A stretch of DNA of 64,000 bases from Pseudomonas sp. 10-1B (GTDB lineage: Bacteria; Pseudomonadota; Gammaproteobacteria; Pseudomonadales; Pseudomonadaceae). Below are positions 30,250 through 39,378 of this stretch, piece by piece; within the stretch, counting starts at the first letter, position 1; each line of letters starts with the position of its first letter. The translations under genes and the position numbers were made by a program. The stretch lies in assembly GCF_000935045.1 (NCBI RefSeq), contig NZ_JYKS01000012.1, forward strand, positions 33,486-97,485, given 5' to 3'. The notes beneath the pieces were generated by a model that was not told the origin of the DNA, ran no database searches, and worked only from the letters and a program-made list of their open reading frames with translations.

Positions 30250-31284
30250 ATGCTGTATTCGCTTCAGGCACTGCGGGCGTTCGCCGCCTGGGTGGTGGTC
30301 TGCCACCATTTCATGCAGATCTTCTTCGACTTCCATGCCACCGGCCCCATCGGCCAACTGCTCACCGACCGCGGCGCGGTAGGCGTCGACATCTTCTTCG
30401 TCATCAGCGGGCTGGTCATCTACCTCTCGACCCGCGACAAACCCATCGAACCGCGCCAGTTCCTGCTCAACCGGGCACTGCGTATCGTCCCGGCCTACTG
30501 GTTCTATACGGCGCTGATGGCTGCGCTACTGTTGGCCTTCAGCCGATGGATGCCGCACCAGGTGTTCACCTGGCAGCACTTGCTGCTGTCGCTGCTGTTC
30601 ATCCCGGCGGAAAACCCCGGTGGCTATGGCCTGTACCCGACCCTGAACGTGGGCTGGACGCTGAACTTCGAGATGTTCTTCTATCTGCTGTTCGGCCTGG
30701 CCTTCCTGGTACGGCAACGGCATCACCTGCTGCTGCTCACCGCTGTGCTGTTGCTGGTCAGCGAGGTGCTGGGCCGGCTGGGTGTGCTCAGCCGCTTCTA
30801 CAACAACGACATCATCTACGAGTTCCTGCTCGGCATCGGCCTGGGGGTGTTGTACCGTCGTGGGCTGATCCGCCAGGGGCGGTGGCTGCCGCTGGTGTTG
30901 CTGGGCGTGGCAGGCCTGGCCATCTACCACCTGGACGCTTCCCTGCGCCTGCTGCACTGGGGCGTGCCGAGCGCAATGATCGTGCTGGCCTTCGTTGCTT
31001 TGGAACCACTGTTCCAGGGCAACCGGCTGCTCAAGGCCTTGGGCGACTGTTCGTATTCGGTGTACCTGATCCATGTGCTGGTGCTGTACGCCGGTTGGTT
31101 CGCCAGCCAACGCCTGCAGTGGAACCCGTACCTGGTATTCGCCCTGTGCGTACCGTCCATTGGACTAATGTCGTGGTTCAGCTACCAGTGGCTGGAGCGC
31201 GGCCTGTACCGGCGAATGCAGGCCTGGCTGGTGGCGCCACGGCAGCCGGCCCCTGAATATGCGCTTTCCCGAGTCAAATGCTAG
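30250..31284 (+). CDS. Acyltransferase 3 family membrane protein (OafA-like)
   Basis: 344 aa from ATG 30250, about 10 hydrophobic helices. Family signature: SLQALRAFAAWVVVCHHFMQ, with the catalytic His in HHF, and GVDIFFVISGLVIYLSTRDKPIEPRQFLLNRALRIVPAYWFYTAL, carrying the FFVISG and R-x(2)-R-x-P motifs. Such enzymes O-acetylate or otherwise acylate surface polysaccharide, LPS or peptidoglycan from the inner membrane. A REP pair separates it from cti, so it is a separate unit. The target glycan is unknown; the polysaccharide set at 6-11 kb is a possible partner. Confidence 0.85.
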   Translation: MLYSLQALRAFAAWVVVCHHFMQIFFDFHATGPIGQLLTDRGAVGVDIFFVISGLVIYLSTRDKPIEPRQFLLNRALRIVPAYWFYTALMAALLLAFSRWMPHQVFTWQHLLLSLLFIPAENPGGYGLYPTLNVGWTLNFEMFFYLLFGLAFLVRQRHHLLLLTAVLLLVSEVLGRLGVLSRFYNNDIIYEFLLGIGLGVLYRRGLIRQGRWLPLVLLGVAGLAIYHLDASLRLLHWGVPSAMIVLAFVALEPLFQGNRLLKALGDCSYSVYLIHVLVLYAGWFASQRLQWNPYLVFALCVPSIGLMSWFSYQWLERGLYRRMQAWLVAPRQPAPEYALSRVKC

Positions 31285-31333
31285 GACTTTGTTCGAAGGC
31301 CGGGTTGGCGTACACTTGGCCGCAAGTCTGTGA

Positions 31334-31927
<594 letters not shown>

Positions 31928-32233
31928 GGTTGACGCGGTCGTTGTATGTGGGAGCGCCTGCCTTGTATTGCCTGGGCTGGCCTCATCGCCGGCAAGCCAC
32001 AGGTACTGCACAGTGCTTGAGGCGTATGCGGTCGCTCCCACAAGTCGGCTCTCATAGCAACAAAGTGTTACGGTTTCAACCCCTGCGACAACAGGCCGCA
32101 GCCCGTATTCAAAGGGCTGCAGGCCATCCCCGCCTTGGTCGGGTAGAACCCCTTGGGGTGTCATGCCAGAATGCCCCGGTTTTTCGGCCGGCCCGTCCCG
32201 AGGGCCGGCACCTTCCCTGTAAAGGATGGTTCC
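31928..32233. other. Gene-free stretch of 306 bp
   Basis: Contains a degenerate REP unit (31968-32042) and, just before the SCO gene, an 8-bp perfect hairpin GCCGGCCC/GGGCCGGC at 32187-32209 in what would be the 5' leader. No promoter of good consensus and no ORF is recognised. Confidence 0.6.
31968..32042. repeat. Degenerate REP element
   Basis: Carries CCTGGGCTGGCCTCATCGCC and GGCAAGCCACAGGTACTGCA: a REP unit joined directly to spacer sequence, missing the usual CAGCTCCCAC part and the inverted right unit. Confidence 0.6.
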
Positions 32234-32842
32234 ATGAATGATCTGTATACCCGGCGCGCAGTTGTCGCTGGGATGGGCGTTCTCGGGCTTGGCCTGCTGG
32301 CAGGCTGCAGCCCGGCCCGGGGGCTCGAGTTCAAGTACGGCAAGAACATGAGCAACGAAATCCTCGGGCGCAAGTTCAGCCTCAAGGACCCCCAAGGCAA
32401 TGTGCGCACCCTGTCGAGCTTCTACGGCAGCATGCCGATGATCTTCTTCGGTTTCACCCAGTGCCCGGCGGTCTGCCCGACCACCCTGGCGCGCGCGGCG
32501 CAAATCAGGAAGCTGCTGCGGGGCCGCGACCGCGACCTGTTCCAGGTGGTGTTCATCACCCTCGACCCGGAGCGCGATACCCCCGAAGTGCTCGACGCCT
32601 ACGTCAAGGCCTTCGATCCGTCGTTCACCGCCCTGACCGGTACCCCCGAGGAAATCGCCGCGGTGGCCAAGGAATTCAAGGTGTTCTACGAGAAAGTCCC
32701 GGCCGGCGACACCTATACCATTTCTCACTCGTCCACCAGCTACGTTTACGATACACGTGGCACCCTGCGCCTGAGCCTGGGCCATTCCCTGAACGCCAAG
32801 GAATGCGCCGAAGACCTGGTCACCCTGATGGAGATCTGCTGA
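32234..32842 (+). CDS. SCO1/SenC-family copper protein (lipoprotein)
   Basis: 202 aa from ATG 32234 (AAAGGA upstream). Lipobox LAGC about residue 21. Thioredoxin fold with the copper site C77-P-A-V-C81 (in FTQCPAVCPTT) and the distal His in TISHSSTSYVYD. SCO proteins deliver copper to, and reduce thiols of, the CuA site of cytochrome oxidase. It is followed immediately by the PCuAC gene, the usual partner in CuA assembly. The oxidase itself is not in the window. Confidence 0.92.
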   Translation: MNDLYTRRAVVAGMGVLGLGLLAGCSPARGLEFKYGKNMSNEILGRKFSLKDPQGNVRTLSSFYGSMPMIFFGFTQCPAVCPTTLARAAQIRKLLRGRDRDLFQVVFITLDPERDTPEVLDAYVKAFDPSFTALTGTPEEIAAVAKEFKVFYEKVPAGDTYTISHSSTSYVYDTRGTLRLSLGHSLNAKECAEDLVTLMEIC

Positions 32843-33325
32843 ATGTCGATGCAACCGATCAAACGCGGTCTGGCCGCCCTGGTACTGATGGGCCTGGCCT
32901 TGCCGGCCCTGGCCCAGACCACCGTGAGCGACGCCTGGGTGCGTGCCAGTGTACCGCACCAGCAGTCTACCGGGGCCTTCATGACCCTGACCGCCAGCAG
33001 CGACAGCAAGCTGGTGAGCGTGGCTTCGCCAGTGGCCAAGACCGTGCAGGTGCACGAGATGACCATGAACGGTGACGTGATGGGCATGCGTGAGGTGAAG
33101 GCTGTCGAATTGCCGGCCGGCAAAGCCGTGACCCTGGACCCGAATGGCCTGCATGTGATGCTGATGGGCTTGAACAACCAGGTGAAGGAAGGCGACAAGG
33201 TACCGTTGACCCTGACCATCGAAGATGGCAAAGGCGCCAAGGAAACCGTCGAGGTAGAGGCAGAAGTGCGTCCGCTCAACGCCGAGACCGGCGGTGGGCA
33301 TGATCACATGCACATGAACCACTGA
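32843..33325 (+). CDS. Periplasmic copper chaperone PCu(A)C
   Basis: 160 aa. Signal peptide ending LALPALAQ. Copper ligands as in the family: H-(M) pairs in TVQVHEMTMNGDVMGMREV and the GLHVMLMGL strand (H-x(10)-M-x(21)-H-x-M type). The tail GGGHDHMHMNH adds a second His/Met-rich copper site. Its ATG directly abuts the SCO stop codon, so the two proteins are made together and likely load copper into cytochrome oxidase. Confidence 0.92.
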   Translation: MSMQPIKRGLAALVLMGLALPALAQTTVSDAWVRASVPHQQSTGAFMTLTASSDSKLVSVASPVAKTVQVHEMTMNGDVMGMREVKAVELPAGKAVTLDPNGLHVMLMGLNNQVKEGDKVPLTLTIEDGKGAKETVEVEAEVRPLNAETGGGHDHMHMNH

Positions 33326-33374
33326 CCGATACAGCGTCTGCCTTAGCGGCTGATGCTCGGCAGTTAATGACAAA

Positions 33375-33493
33375 GGGGCTACTGCGCAGCCCATCGCAGG
33401 CAAGCCAGCTCCTACAGGTACCGTGCAAATCTCAAGGATTGCGCCGTCCGTGTGGGAGCTGGCTTGCCTGCGATGGGCCGCGCAGCGGCCCCA
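33375..33493. repeat. REP pair (inverted)
   Basis: GGGGCTACTGCGCAGCCCAT...CGCAGGCAAGCC and inverted GGCTTGCCTGCGATGGGCCGC...GGCCCC. Confidence 0.9.
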
Positions 33494-33518
33494 ATTATTT
33501 GACTGACAGCACCACTTA

Positions 33519-33746
33519 TTAGCTACGGAAGCGTGGCAGCGGCCTTTCAAGGGTCAGCGAGGTCAGGGTCTTGCGGACCTGGGCCTCATCAGCCTCCAGC
33601 GCCTTGAGGCTCGCGCGGATCTTGCCCGCAGCGGGCACATCGCCCTGGCGGTCGATCCAGTCGGCAATCTCCTTGCAGGCACTGCTCAGGCAGGCCTGGC
33701 GCTGGTTCATCAGCGATATCAGGGTGGTGAGCTCTCTTTCGGACAT
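33519..33746 (-). CDS. Hypothetical conserved small protein (75 aa)
   Basis: Start MSERELTTLISLMNQRQACL at 33746, with GGAGGA 7 bases upstream. Mostly helical, with two cysteines (CLSSAC) and a basic end. No signal peptide or membrane segment. The ribosome site and codon use support a gene; the function is unknown. Downstream of, and co-directional with, the AraC-azl operon. Confidence 0.65.
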   Translation of the reverse strand: MSERELTTLISLMNQRQACLSSACKEIADWIDRQGDVPAAGKIRASLKALEADEAQVRKTLTSLTLERPLPRFRS

Positions 33747-33818
33747 GGCAGGATCCTCCATTCAGCCTTGTCAGTGTAGCAGTGGCTGGCCGGCTTGCCT
33801 GAGGCCGGGTGACGCAGT

Positions 33819-34652
33819 TCAAGCCGAAAGGCAGGCGTTGCGATAAGCCCCTGGCGTCACCCCGTAAGCTTGCTTGAACTGCCGGCTCAAATGGCTCTGG
33901 TCGGCAAAACCCAGGTCGAACGCCACCTCCGAAGCGACCAGGCCGCTCTTCAGCATTTCCCGGGCGCGGGCCAGGCGCCGCTGTTTCAGCCAGGCATGCG
34001 GCGGCAGGCCCGTGGCCTGGCGGAACACGCGGGCAAAGTGGAACGGCGACAGGTTCACCGCCGCTGCCAGGGCTTCCAGCGAGGGCGGGTCGGCCAGTTG
34101 GCTTTCCAGCAGTTCGCGGGCGCGGGCTACCGCCAGTGGTTCGTGGCCGGGGGCCGCAGGTGCGGCGCATTGCCCGTGCCGTTGCACCAGGGCCAGCACC
34201 GCCTGACGCCAGGCGGTCTGTTGCTGCAGGGCACTGGCGCCGGCTTCGGACAGCTGGTGCAGCTGGCTGAAGGCGATGGCCAGGGCTGGGTCATGGATCA
34301 CGCTGTCCTTGAAGCTGGGCATGCCGTGGCGGCCCAGTTCCAGTTCGTCGAGCACGCCGGTGACGCGCTCGTGTTCGGGGTAGAAGCCGCGATAGCGCCA
34401 GCCCGCTTCGTGGGCGGTGGCGCCAGTGTGCAGTTCGTCGGGGTTGATCAGCACCATGCTGCCGACCGGCGCCAGGTGCTCGCTGCCACGGTGCCAGAAG
34501 CGCTGGGCGCCCGATTCGATCACGGTGAACACATAGCCTTCGTGCACATGCGGGGCGAAGCGCTGCTGGAAGAAGCGCGCATGCAGCATCTCGACGTCGC
34601 CCAGGGCCGGCGCCTGCCAGAGGTGTGTCTGTTCGCGCAAGGGCGTGCTCAT
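33819..34652 (-). CDS. AraC-family regulator of the azlCD operon
   Basis: 277 aa from ATG 34652. N-terminal cupin-like sensor (FAPHVHEGYVFTVIESGAQRFWHRGSEHLAPVGSMVLINPDELHTGATA) and C-terminal AraC DNA-binding domain (SLEALAAAVNLSPFHFARVFRQATGLPPHAWLKQRRLARA; SEVAFDLGFADQSHLSRQFKQAYGVTPGAYR). The start codon overlaps the azlD stop by 4 bp (ATGA), so it is co-translated with the transporter it presumably regulates. Confidence 0.88.
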   Translation of the reverse strand: MSTPLREQTHLWQAPALGDVEMLHARFFQQRFAPHVHEGYVFTVIESGAQRFWHRGSEHLAPVGSMVLINPDELHTGATAHEAGWRYRGFYPEHERVTGVLDELELGRHGMPSFKDSVIHDPALAIAFSQLHQLSEAGASALQQQTAWRQAVLALVQRHGQCAAPAAPGHEPLAVARARELLESQLADPPSLEALAAAVNLSPFHFARVFRQATGLPPHAWLKQRRLARAREMLKSGLVASEVAFDLGFADQSHLSRQFKQAYGVTPGAYRNACLSA

Positions 34653-34963
34653 GCCAGCCAGTTGCGCAGGAAGAAGAAGATCAACATGCTCACCAGCATG
34701 CTCAGCAACACGCTGCGGGTCAACAACACCAGGGCGACGGCCACCAGCGAGCCCAGCAGGTAAGGGTTGAGCAGGCTCAGATCGAGTTGCTGCTCGGGCA
34801 TGAAGATGATCGGGCCGCAAATGGCGGTGAGCATGCCCGGCACGGCAAAGCCGAGGAACTGCCGGGCGTTGGAGCTCAGGCGCAGGGGCAGGCGCGGCTC
34901 CAGGAACGCGTAGCGGTTGAGGAACACGATGGCGCCCATGGCGAAAATCAGGATCCAGGTCAT
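34649..34963 (-). CDS. azlD: AzlD-type branched-chain amino acid exporter subunit
   Basis: 104 aa, four hydrophobic segments: MTWILIFAMGAIVFLNRYAF, then QFLGFAVPGMLTAICGPIIF, and a C-terminal pair. Small partner of AzlC in the LIV-E exporter family. It overlaps azlC by 4 bp and the AraC gene by 4 bp. Confidence 0.88.
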   Translation of the reverse strand: MTWILIFAMGAIVFLNRYAFLEPRLPLRLSSNARQFLGFAVPGMLTAICGPIIFMPEQQLDLSLLNPYLLGSLVAVALVLLTRSVLLSMLVSMLIFFFLRNWLA

Positions 34964-35652
34964 GCGCGGGCTCCGGTGAACTTCTGGCAGATGAACCCGG
35001 CGCTCATGCCCAGCAGGCCTGCGGCCACCAGGGCGGTCTCCCAGTGCCAGTAGCTGAACAGTACCGAGCAGAACAGCGACACCGCCACGCACACCAGCGT
35101 CGCCAGGTTGCGCACCAGCGGTGCGATCAGGGCGACGAAGGTAGCGACGATGGAAAAGTCCAGGCCGAGTTGGTCCAGGTGTGGAATGTTCTGGCCCAGC
35201 AGGATGCCGGCCAGGGTGAACAGGTTCCAGGCGACGTAGAAGGTCAGGCCCACGCCCAGGGCGTACCAGCGGTTGAACTGTTGTTGGTCGTACTGGCTGG
35301 TCAGGGCGAAGAACTCGTCGGTCAGCAGAAAGCCCAGGCCCAGCCGCCAGCGCAGCGGCTGGTTGGACAGCACCGGGCGCATCGACAGGCCATACAGCAG
35401 GTGCTGCGAGGTCAGCAGCAGGGTGGTGAGCAGGATCGACGCCAGGTTGGCGCCGCCCTTGAGCATACCAATGGCCACCAGTTGCGCGGCGCCGGCGAAG
35501 ACGATGGCCGACAGCCCTTGGCCCTGCCAGGCGCTGAGGTTGGCCTCGATGGCCATGGAGCCGGCAAGCAGGCCCCAGGGGGCGACGGCCAGGGACAAGG
35601 GGAGAATGGCGATGGCGCCGTGGAGAAAGGCTTGGCGGGCGATATGGGGCAT
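34960..35652 (-). CDS. azlC: AzlC-type branched-chain amino acid exporter subunit
   Basis: 230 aa, multi-pass. Family features: LPLSLAVAPWGLLAGSMAIEANLSAWQG, IVFAGAAQLVAIGMLKGGANLASILLTTLLLTSQHLLYGLSMRP and LTDEFFALTSQY. The AzlCD pair exports branched-chain amino acids or analogues such as azaleucine. First gene of the azlC-azlD-araC unit; all junctions overlap by 4 bp. Confidence 0.9.
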   Translation of the reverse strand: MPHIARQAFLHGAIAILPLSLAVAPWGLLAGSMAIEANLSAWQGQGLSAIVFAGAAQLVAIGMLKGGANLASILLTTLLLTSQHLLYGLSMRPVLSNQPLRWRLGLGFLLTDEFFALTSQYDQQQFNRWYALGVGLTFYVAWNLFTLAGILLGQNIPHLDQLGLDFSIVATFVALIAPLVRNLATLVCVAVSLFCSVLFSYWHWETALVAAGLLGMSAGFICQKFTGARA

Positions 35653-35735
35653 GGTGGCTGCAACGCGTGTACAAGGTAGAGCAGCATGCCAGACGGGGCA
35701 GGGGATGGCTTGAACGATCTTGCTGGTCTACCCCT

Positions 35736-35839
35736 GTCCGGGCCCTATCGCCGGCAAGCCAGCTCCCACCTCGACCGCATAGCTCTCAAGCCCTGTGTAG
35801 TACCTGTGGGAGCTGGCTTGCCGGCGATAGGGCCCGGAC
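35736..35839. repeat. REP pair (inverted)
   Basis: GTCCGGGCCCTATCGCCGGC and inverted GCCGGCGATAGGGCCCGGAC; perfect 20-bp outer arms. It overlaps nothing coding and ends just before the Sel1 gene stop. Confidence 0.9.
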
Positions 35840-35845
35840 TAGCCG

Positions 35846-36541
35846 CTACGGATGCCGGGTCAGACGCTGCTGCGCCGTCACGCAGCCGTTGATGTCCACG
35901 GCTTTCTGCAACAGGCTCTGGCGGTGTTGCGGGTCGAGGTCGCCGAGCAAGCGGTACACTTCGGCCTGGTAGTCACGCTGGTGCCCCCACTGCATTTCCA
36001 GGCCTTGTGGCTGGCTGCGGTTGCAGGCCAGGCGTGTGGCCGGTTGCGGGTAATAGGGAGCGTACACGGTGGCCATGCTGGGAATGGCTTCCAGCGCAGT
36101 GCGGTATTCGCGACTGACGTTGTAGGGCGGGCACCAGGTAGCAATGGCCGGCGCGGGTGCCGCAAAACCCTGCTTGAGGCTGGCTTCGAGCAGGGGGCAG
36201 GCGGCATCCGGGATCTGCGCAGCGGGCAGGTAGGTCATGTAGTACAGCGCCAGGCGGTACTGCGCGACGGGGTGGCCGAGCTCCACGGACTTTTTCAACA
36301 GGGTAACCGCTGTCGGCAAGGTATGGGCCATGGCCTGACCCTGGCGGCTGAGTTCCGGGTCGCTGCCCACGGCCGTGCGCAACGTGCTGGCACCGTCGTC
36401 CTGGCCATCGGCCTGTTCCAGCAGGGGCAGGGCCTGACGGTAGAGCAGGTCGGCATGGGGGTCGATACTCACCTCCAGCGCGTGTGCAGCCAGCGGCATC
36501 AGGGCGAGCAACAGCGGGTGCAGACGTAGCAGGCGGCTCAC
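35846..36541 (-). CDS. Sel1-repeat-like periplasmic protein
   Basis: About 231 aa, probably from GTG 36541: VSRLLRLHPLLLALMPLAAHA gives a clean signal peptide. One recognisable Sel1/TPR-like repeat (TAVTLLKKSVELGHPVAQYRLALYYMT) and further helical repeats; two Cys pairs may form disulfides. The open frame continues far upstream across the SGNH gene, but that part is out of frame with the better-supported gene there. Function unknown; Sel1 proteins usually mediate protein contacts. Confidence 0.65.
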   Translation of the reverse strand: MSRLLRLHPLLLALMPLAAHALEVSIDPHADLLYRQALPLLEQADGQDDGASTLRTAVGSDPELSRQGQAMAHTLPTAVTLLKKSVELGHPVAQYRLALYYMTYLPAAQIPDAACPLLEASLKQGFAAPAPAIATWCPPYNVSREYRTALEAIPSMATVYAPYYPQPATRLACNRSQPQGLEMQWGHQRDYQAEVYRLLGDLDPQHRQSLLQKAVDINGCVTAQQRLTRHP

Positions 36542-36678
36542 AGGCAAGCCCCACGGGATGCCAGGTACTGATGGGCGGCTTCGATGTTCATGGCGGTCAA
36601 GCGTGCGCCTCGGGCAAATCGGAACGACGAGGTATTCTAGCCACCCAAGGGGTTGGCCGGAAGACCAACAGGCAACTG

Positions 36679-37761
36679 TCAGACGAGCTTGATGGGGGGA
36701 ACCTTGCGTTGGCCGTGTTTTTCCTGGGCCAGGCCAAGCTTGGCGGTGATGACCTTGGCCAGGGCATTGTTGCCCAGGTCGTTCAGGTGCAGGCGGTCGA
36801 TGAACAGGTTGGCCCCGAACACCGGCGAGCTGCTGAGCATGCAGTTCATGTCGTAGCAGGGGACCGGGTCGGCCTGGCTCTTGATACGGCGGAAAAACGC
36901 CGAGTGCAGCTGGCTGTCGAATGCGCCATCCAGCAGTCGGTCGAAATTCGCCGGTTGCCGCTCCAGCGCGGCCAGCATGGCCTGCTCGCCATCGGGCAGG
37001 GTATCCCGGCACCAGGGCAGCAACGGTTGCAGGATGAAGGTGAGGGTGGCGTGGCTGTCTGCCAGCAGGCGGTCCCATTGGCGCAAGGTACGGCCAATGT
37101 TGTCGGCAGCACGTGCCAGGCGCTTTTCCGGGGACGACAGTGGCCAGGGCGCAGAGGCTTCGACAGGGGGCGCAGTAAAGGCCTGGCCGATACGCTGCCA
37201 CAGCGACGGCCGGCGGGGGCGCGTGGTGGGCTGCATGCCTTCGCTGAAACTGTTGAGAAAATCCTGGTACGCCTTCGCGTGCTGCGGGTCGTGCTGGCTG
37301 GCGAGGACTTCGCAAAGGGCTTCGTGGGCCAGGCTGTTGAGGCCACTGAGCACCACCACATGGCCCAGCTGGCCAAGACGATACTGATGGGTCAGGAACA
37401 TCAACAGCTCCTGGCTGGCATTGAGCCCGCAACCGGCCAAGCTCAGCCAGACTTCGCCGGTGAGCATCGACAGGTGCGAAGCCACCGTGTGTTCGTCGGA
37501 GCTGGCGCCAATGCCCAGGGCGGTGGAACCACCGACCAACAGGTTGATGCGCGCCGCGCCGCCGCGCTCGGCCGCCGAAAAGCGCTTGCCGGCGCAATGG
37601 CTGTAGCGCAGGCCCAGGGCATCGGTGTTGATGGTGCCGGAGCGGTAGTCGGTTTCATGTACGTGCACGGTGTGGGGGGCACGGCGGCTGCCCAGCAGCA
37701 GAAAACGCTGGTAGTCCTGTTGCAACGGTGAAGGAGACGGGCTCGTATCAGTCGCGGTCAT
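36679..37761 (-). CDS. SGNH-hydrolase-fold protein (IpA-like)
   Basis: 360 aa, no signal peptide. SGNH elements: block I RINLLVGGSTALGIGASSDE (nucleophile Ser in GGST), the glycine/asparagine blocks LSLAGCGLNASQELLMF and VVLSGLNSLAHEAL, and block V with the D-x-x-H dyad in IDRLHLNDLGNNALA. Similar proteins are labelled 'inducer of phenazine A' in some pseudomonads, as I recall; that name is not used as a function here. It could be an esterase or O-acyl hydrolase acting on a secreted glycan or signal. Upstream of the Sel1 gene on the same strand, 137 bp apart. Confidence 0.65.
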   Translation of the reverse strand: MTATDTSPSPSPLQQDYQRFLLLGSRRAPHTVHVHETDYRSGTINTDALGLRYSHCAGKRFSAAERGGAARINLLVGGSTALGIGASSDEHTVASHLSMLTGEVWLSLAGCGLNASQELLMFLTHQYRLGQLGHVVVLSGLNSLAHEALCEVLASQHDPQHAKAYQDFLNSFSEGMQPTTRPRRPSLWQRIGQAFTAPPVEASAPWPLSSPEKRLARAADNIGRTLRQWDRLLADSHATLTFILQPLLPWCRDTLPDGEQAMLAALERQPANFDRLLDGAFDSQLHSAFFRRIKSQADPVPCYDMNCMLSSSPVFGANLFIDRLHLNDLGNNALAKVITAKLGLAQEKHGQRKVPPIKLV

Positions 37762-37800
37762 GCTCTGTCCTTCTATTGCACCTTGCTCTTCGCATCGACT

Positions 37801-38427
37801 TCAGGCCGCCAGTTCTTTGAGGTTGTACAGCAGGCCGCCGGCGGCGATCAGCAGCAGGGCGATGCCCGAGGCCAGGCTGATCAGGCGGTTGCTGCGCTGC
37901 GAGGCGATCTTGCCAATGGCGAAGATGTAGAGGCTGAGCACGGCGAAATCGATGAGCACCCACAGCAGCGACAGCACCACCATGCTTTTGCCGAACGATT
38001 CGGTGATCTGGATGAACTGCGGGAAGAAGGCGATGAAGAAGATGATGTCCTTCGGGTTGGAGATGCCCACCATGAAGCCTTGCAGCAGGCCGCCACGCCC
38101 AGGTTTGGCGGCTTCGTTCGCTGCTTCTGGTGCCGGTGCCTGCAGGGCGTCCTTCAGCGTGCTCACGGCGATGTAGCCTATGAACAGGCAGCCCAGCAGG
38201 CTCATGGTGCTGAGCCAGGCCTTGTCGATGGCTGCGCTGGTGAGGATGATCCAGGCCGCTGCGCCAATCAGCACCAGTGACGCCCAGTTGGTGCCTATGG
38301 CGGTGAACATGGCCTTGCGCGAGCCGGAGGCGGCCGCGGTGTTGATGATCAGTGCCACCACCGGACCGGGGGTGGCTATCAGCAGCAGGACGGTGAGGGC
38401 ATAGGTGGCGGTGAGTGCGGTATTCAC
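37801..38427 (-). CDS. LysE/RhtB-family amino acid exporter
   Basis: 208 aa from GTG 38427, six hydrophobic helices. Family pattern at the N-terminus: YALTVLLLIATPGPVVALIINTAAASGSRKAMFTAIGTNWASLVLIG, and later GFMVGISNPKDIIFFIAFFPQFI. Exports amino acids or derivatives. The GTG lies 2 bp after the stop of the YqcI/YcgG gene, so the two are translationally coupled and probably work on the same compound. Confidence 0.9.
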   Translation of the reverse strand: MNTALTATYALTVLLLIATPGPVVALIINTAAASGSRKAMFTAIGTNWASLVLIGAAAWIILTSAAIDKAWLSTMSLLGCLFIGYIAVSTLKDALQAPAPEAANEAAKPGRGGLLQGFMVGISNPKDIIFFIAFFPQFIQITESFGKSMVVLSLLWVLIDFAVLSLYIFAIGKIASQRSNRLISLASGIALLLIAAGGLLYNLKELAA

Positions 38428-38429
38428 GG

Positions 38430-39218
38430 TCAGTTCTCGATCAGTATGTCGGGTGTCGTCTGATGTACGGCGTGGGCGTGGAACGGGCAGCGCGACGGGT
38501 TGAGCGACCCTGCCTCCTGCAGTTGGTACTGCTTCCACTCATAGTTGTCGGCGTCGCCGAAGAAGCCAAGGGTGTCGGGCATGACCCCGTCGTTGTAGTG
38601 GCGCACGCGCTCGCGAATGCGTTCGCGGATACGTTGGCCACTTTCGGTGTTGGCGTTGGCCACTTCGTCGAAGTTCTCTCGAGGGTTGATGACGAAGGTG
38701 ATGTGTTGCCCCAGGTTGCGGCTTTTCATCTGCTGGTGGCCGGGGAAATTCATGTTGATGAACAGCGGCATGCCGGCATAGCAGAACGACCAGCCGTTGT
38801 CGTCGGGATTGGTCGGGATGCCCTGCGGCCAAGGGTGCGGGTCGCGTGCATGGACGCCACGCAGCACCTTCCAGGCCAGGGCCTGTTGCTCGGCCAGGTT
38901 GTAGTCGGCGGCGGTTTCGAGAAACACCACCAGTGGGCTGCCGATACGTTGCTTGGGTTTGATCGGTGCGACGGTGCGCACATAGTCGGCCAGGCCCTGG
39001 GCGATGTCATCGGCCAGTTGCTCGGCACGGGCGAAGAGAATGTGGCAGGTTTCGCCGTTTACGGCTTTGCGGCCGAACAGGCAAGGGAAGTCGGGGTTGG
39101 CAAGAATACTGCGAAACTGTTCTATGGTTTTGCAGGTCCAGTGTTGTGTGTTCCGGACATGTTCAGTGGCCAGCTCTAGCGCATCCAGGCGATAGCAAGT
39201 TCCATAACCCGTAAACAT
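38430..39218 (-). CDS. YqcI/YcgG-family protein (probable heme-dependent N-hydroxylase)
   Basis: 262 aa. Matches the YqcI/YcgG family in FRSILANPDFPCLFGRKAVNGETCHILFA, PLVVFLETAADYNLAEQQALAWKVL, WSFCYAGMPLFINMNFPGHQQMKSRNLGQHITFVINPRENFD and the end SRCPFHAHAVHQ. Characterised relatives, such as DcsA of D-cycloserine biosynthesis, are heme proteins that hydroxylate a guanidine nitrogen of arginine. The coupled RhtB exporter fits production and export of a hydroxylated amino acid; that is inference. Divergent LysR regulator at 39379. Confidence 0.75.
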   Translation of the reverse strand: MFTGYGTCYRLDALELATEHVRNTQHWTCKTIEQFRSILANPDFPCLFGRKAVNGETCHILFARAEQLADDIAQGLADYVRTVAPIKPKQRIGSPLVVFLETAADYNLAEQQALAWKVLRGVHARDPHPWPQGIPTNPDDNGWSFCYAGMPLFINMNFPGHQQMKSRNLGQHITFVINPRENFDEVANANTESGQRIRERIRERVRHYNDGVMPDTLGFFGDADNYEWKQYQLQEAGSLNPSRCPFHAHAVHQTTPDILIEN

Positions 39219-39378
39219 GATTTCCCCAGGCGTTAATTTAAGTGAACGTTCCAGTCATATGCAGGCAGGATCTTGGTTATGTTTATTGTTTACTTGCATT
39301 TTCCGAGACGCTCCGGACGTTGTAAAACGCGTGGTACTATGACCTACTATTAGTCTCATTCATGCTCGGGACATCGCC

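Noticed and set aside
36542..37597. N-terminal extension of the Sel1 ORF
   Set aside because: Overlaps the SGNH gene in another frame on the same strand and encodes Arg/Pro-rich low-complexity sequence; the signal peptide begins at 36541.
39338..39352. Defined LysR operator in the YqcI/LysR intergenic region
   Set aside because: Only an imperfect palindrome; no T-N11-A site clear enough to list as a feature.
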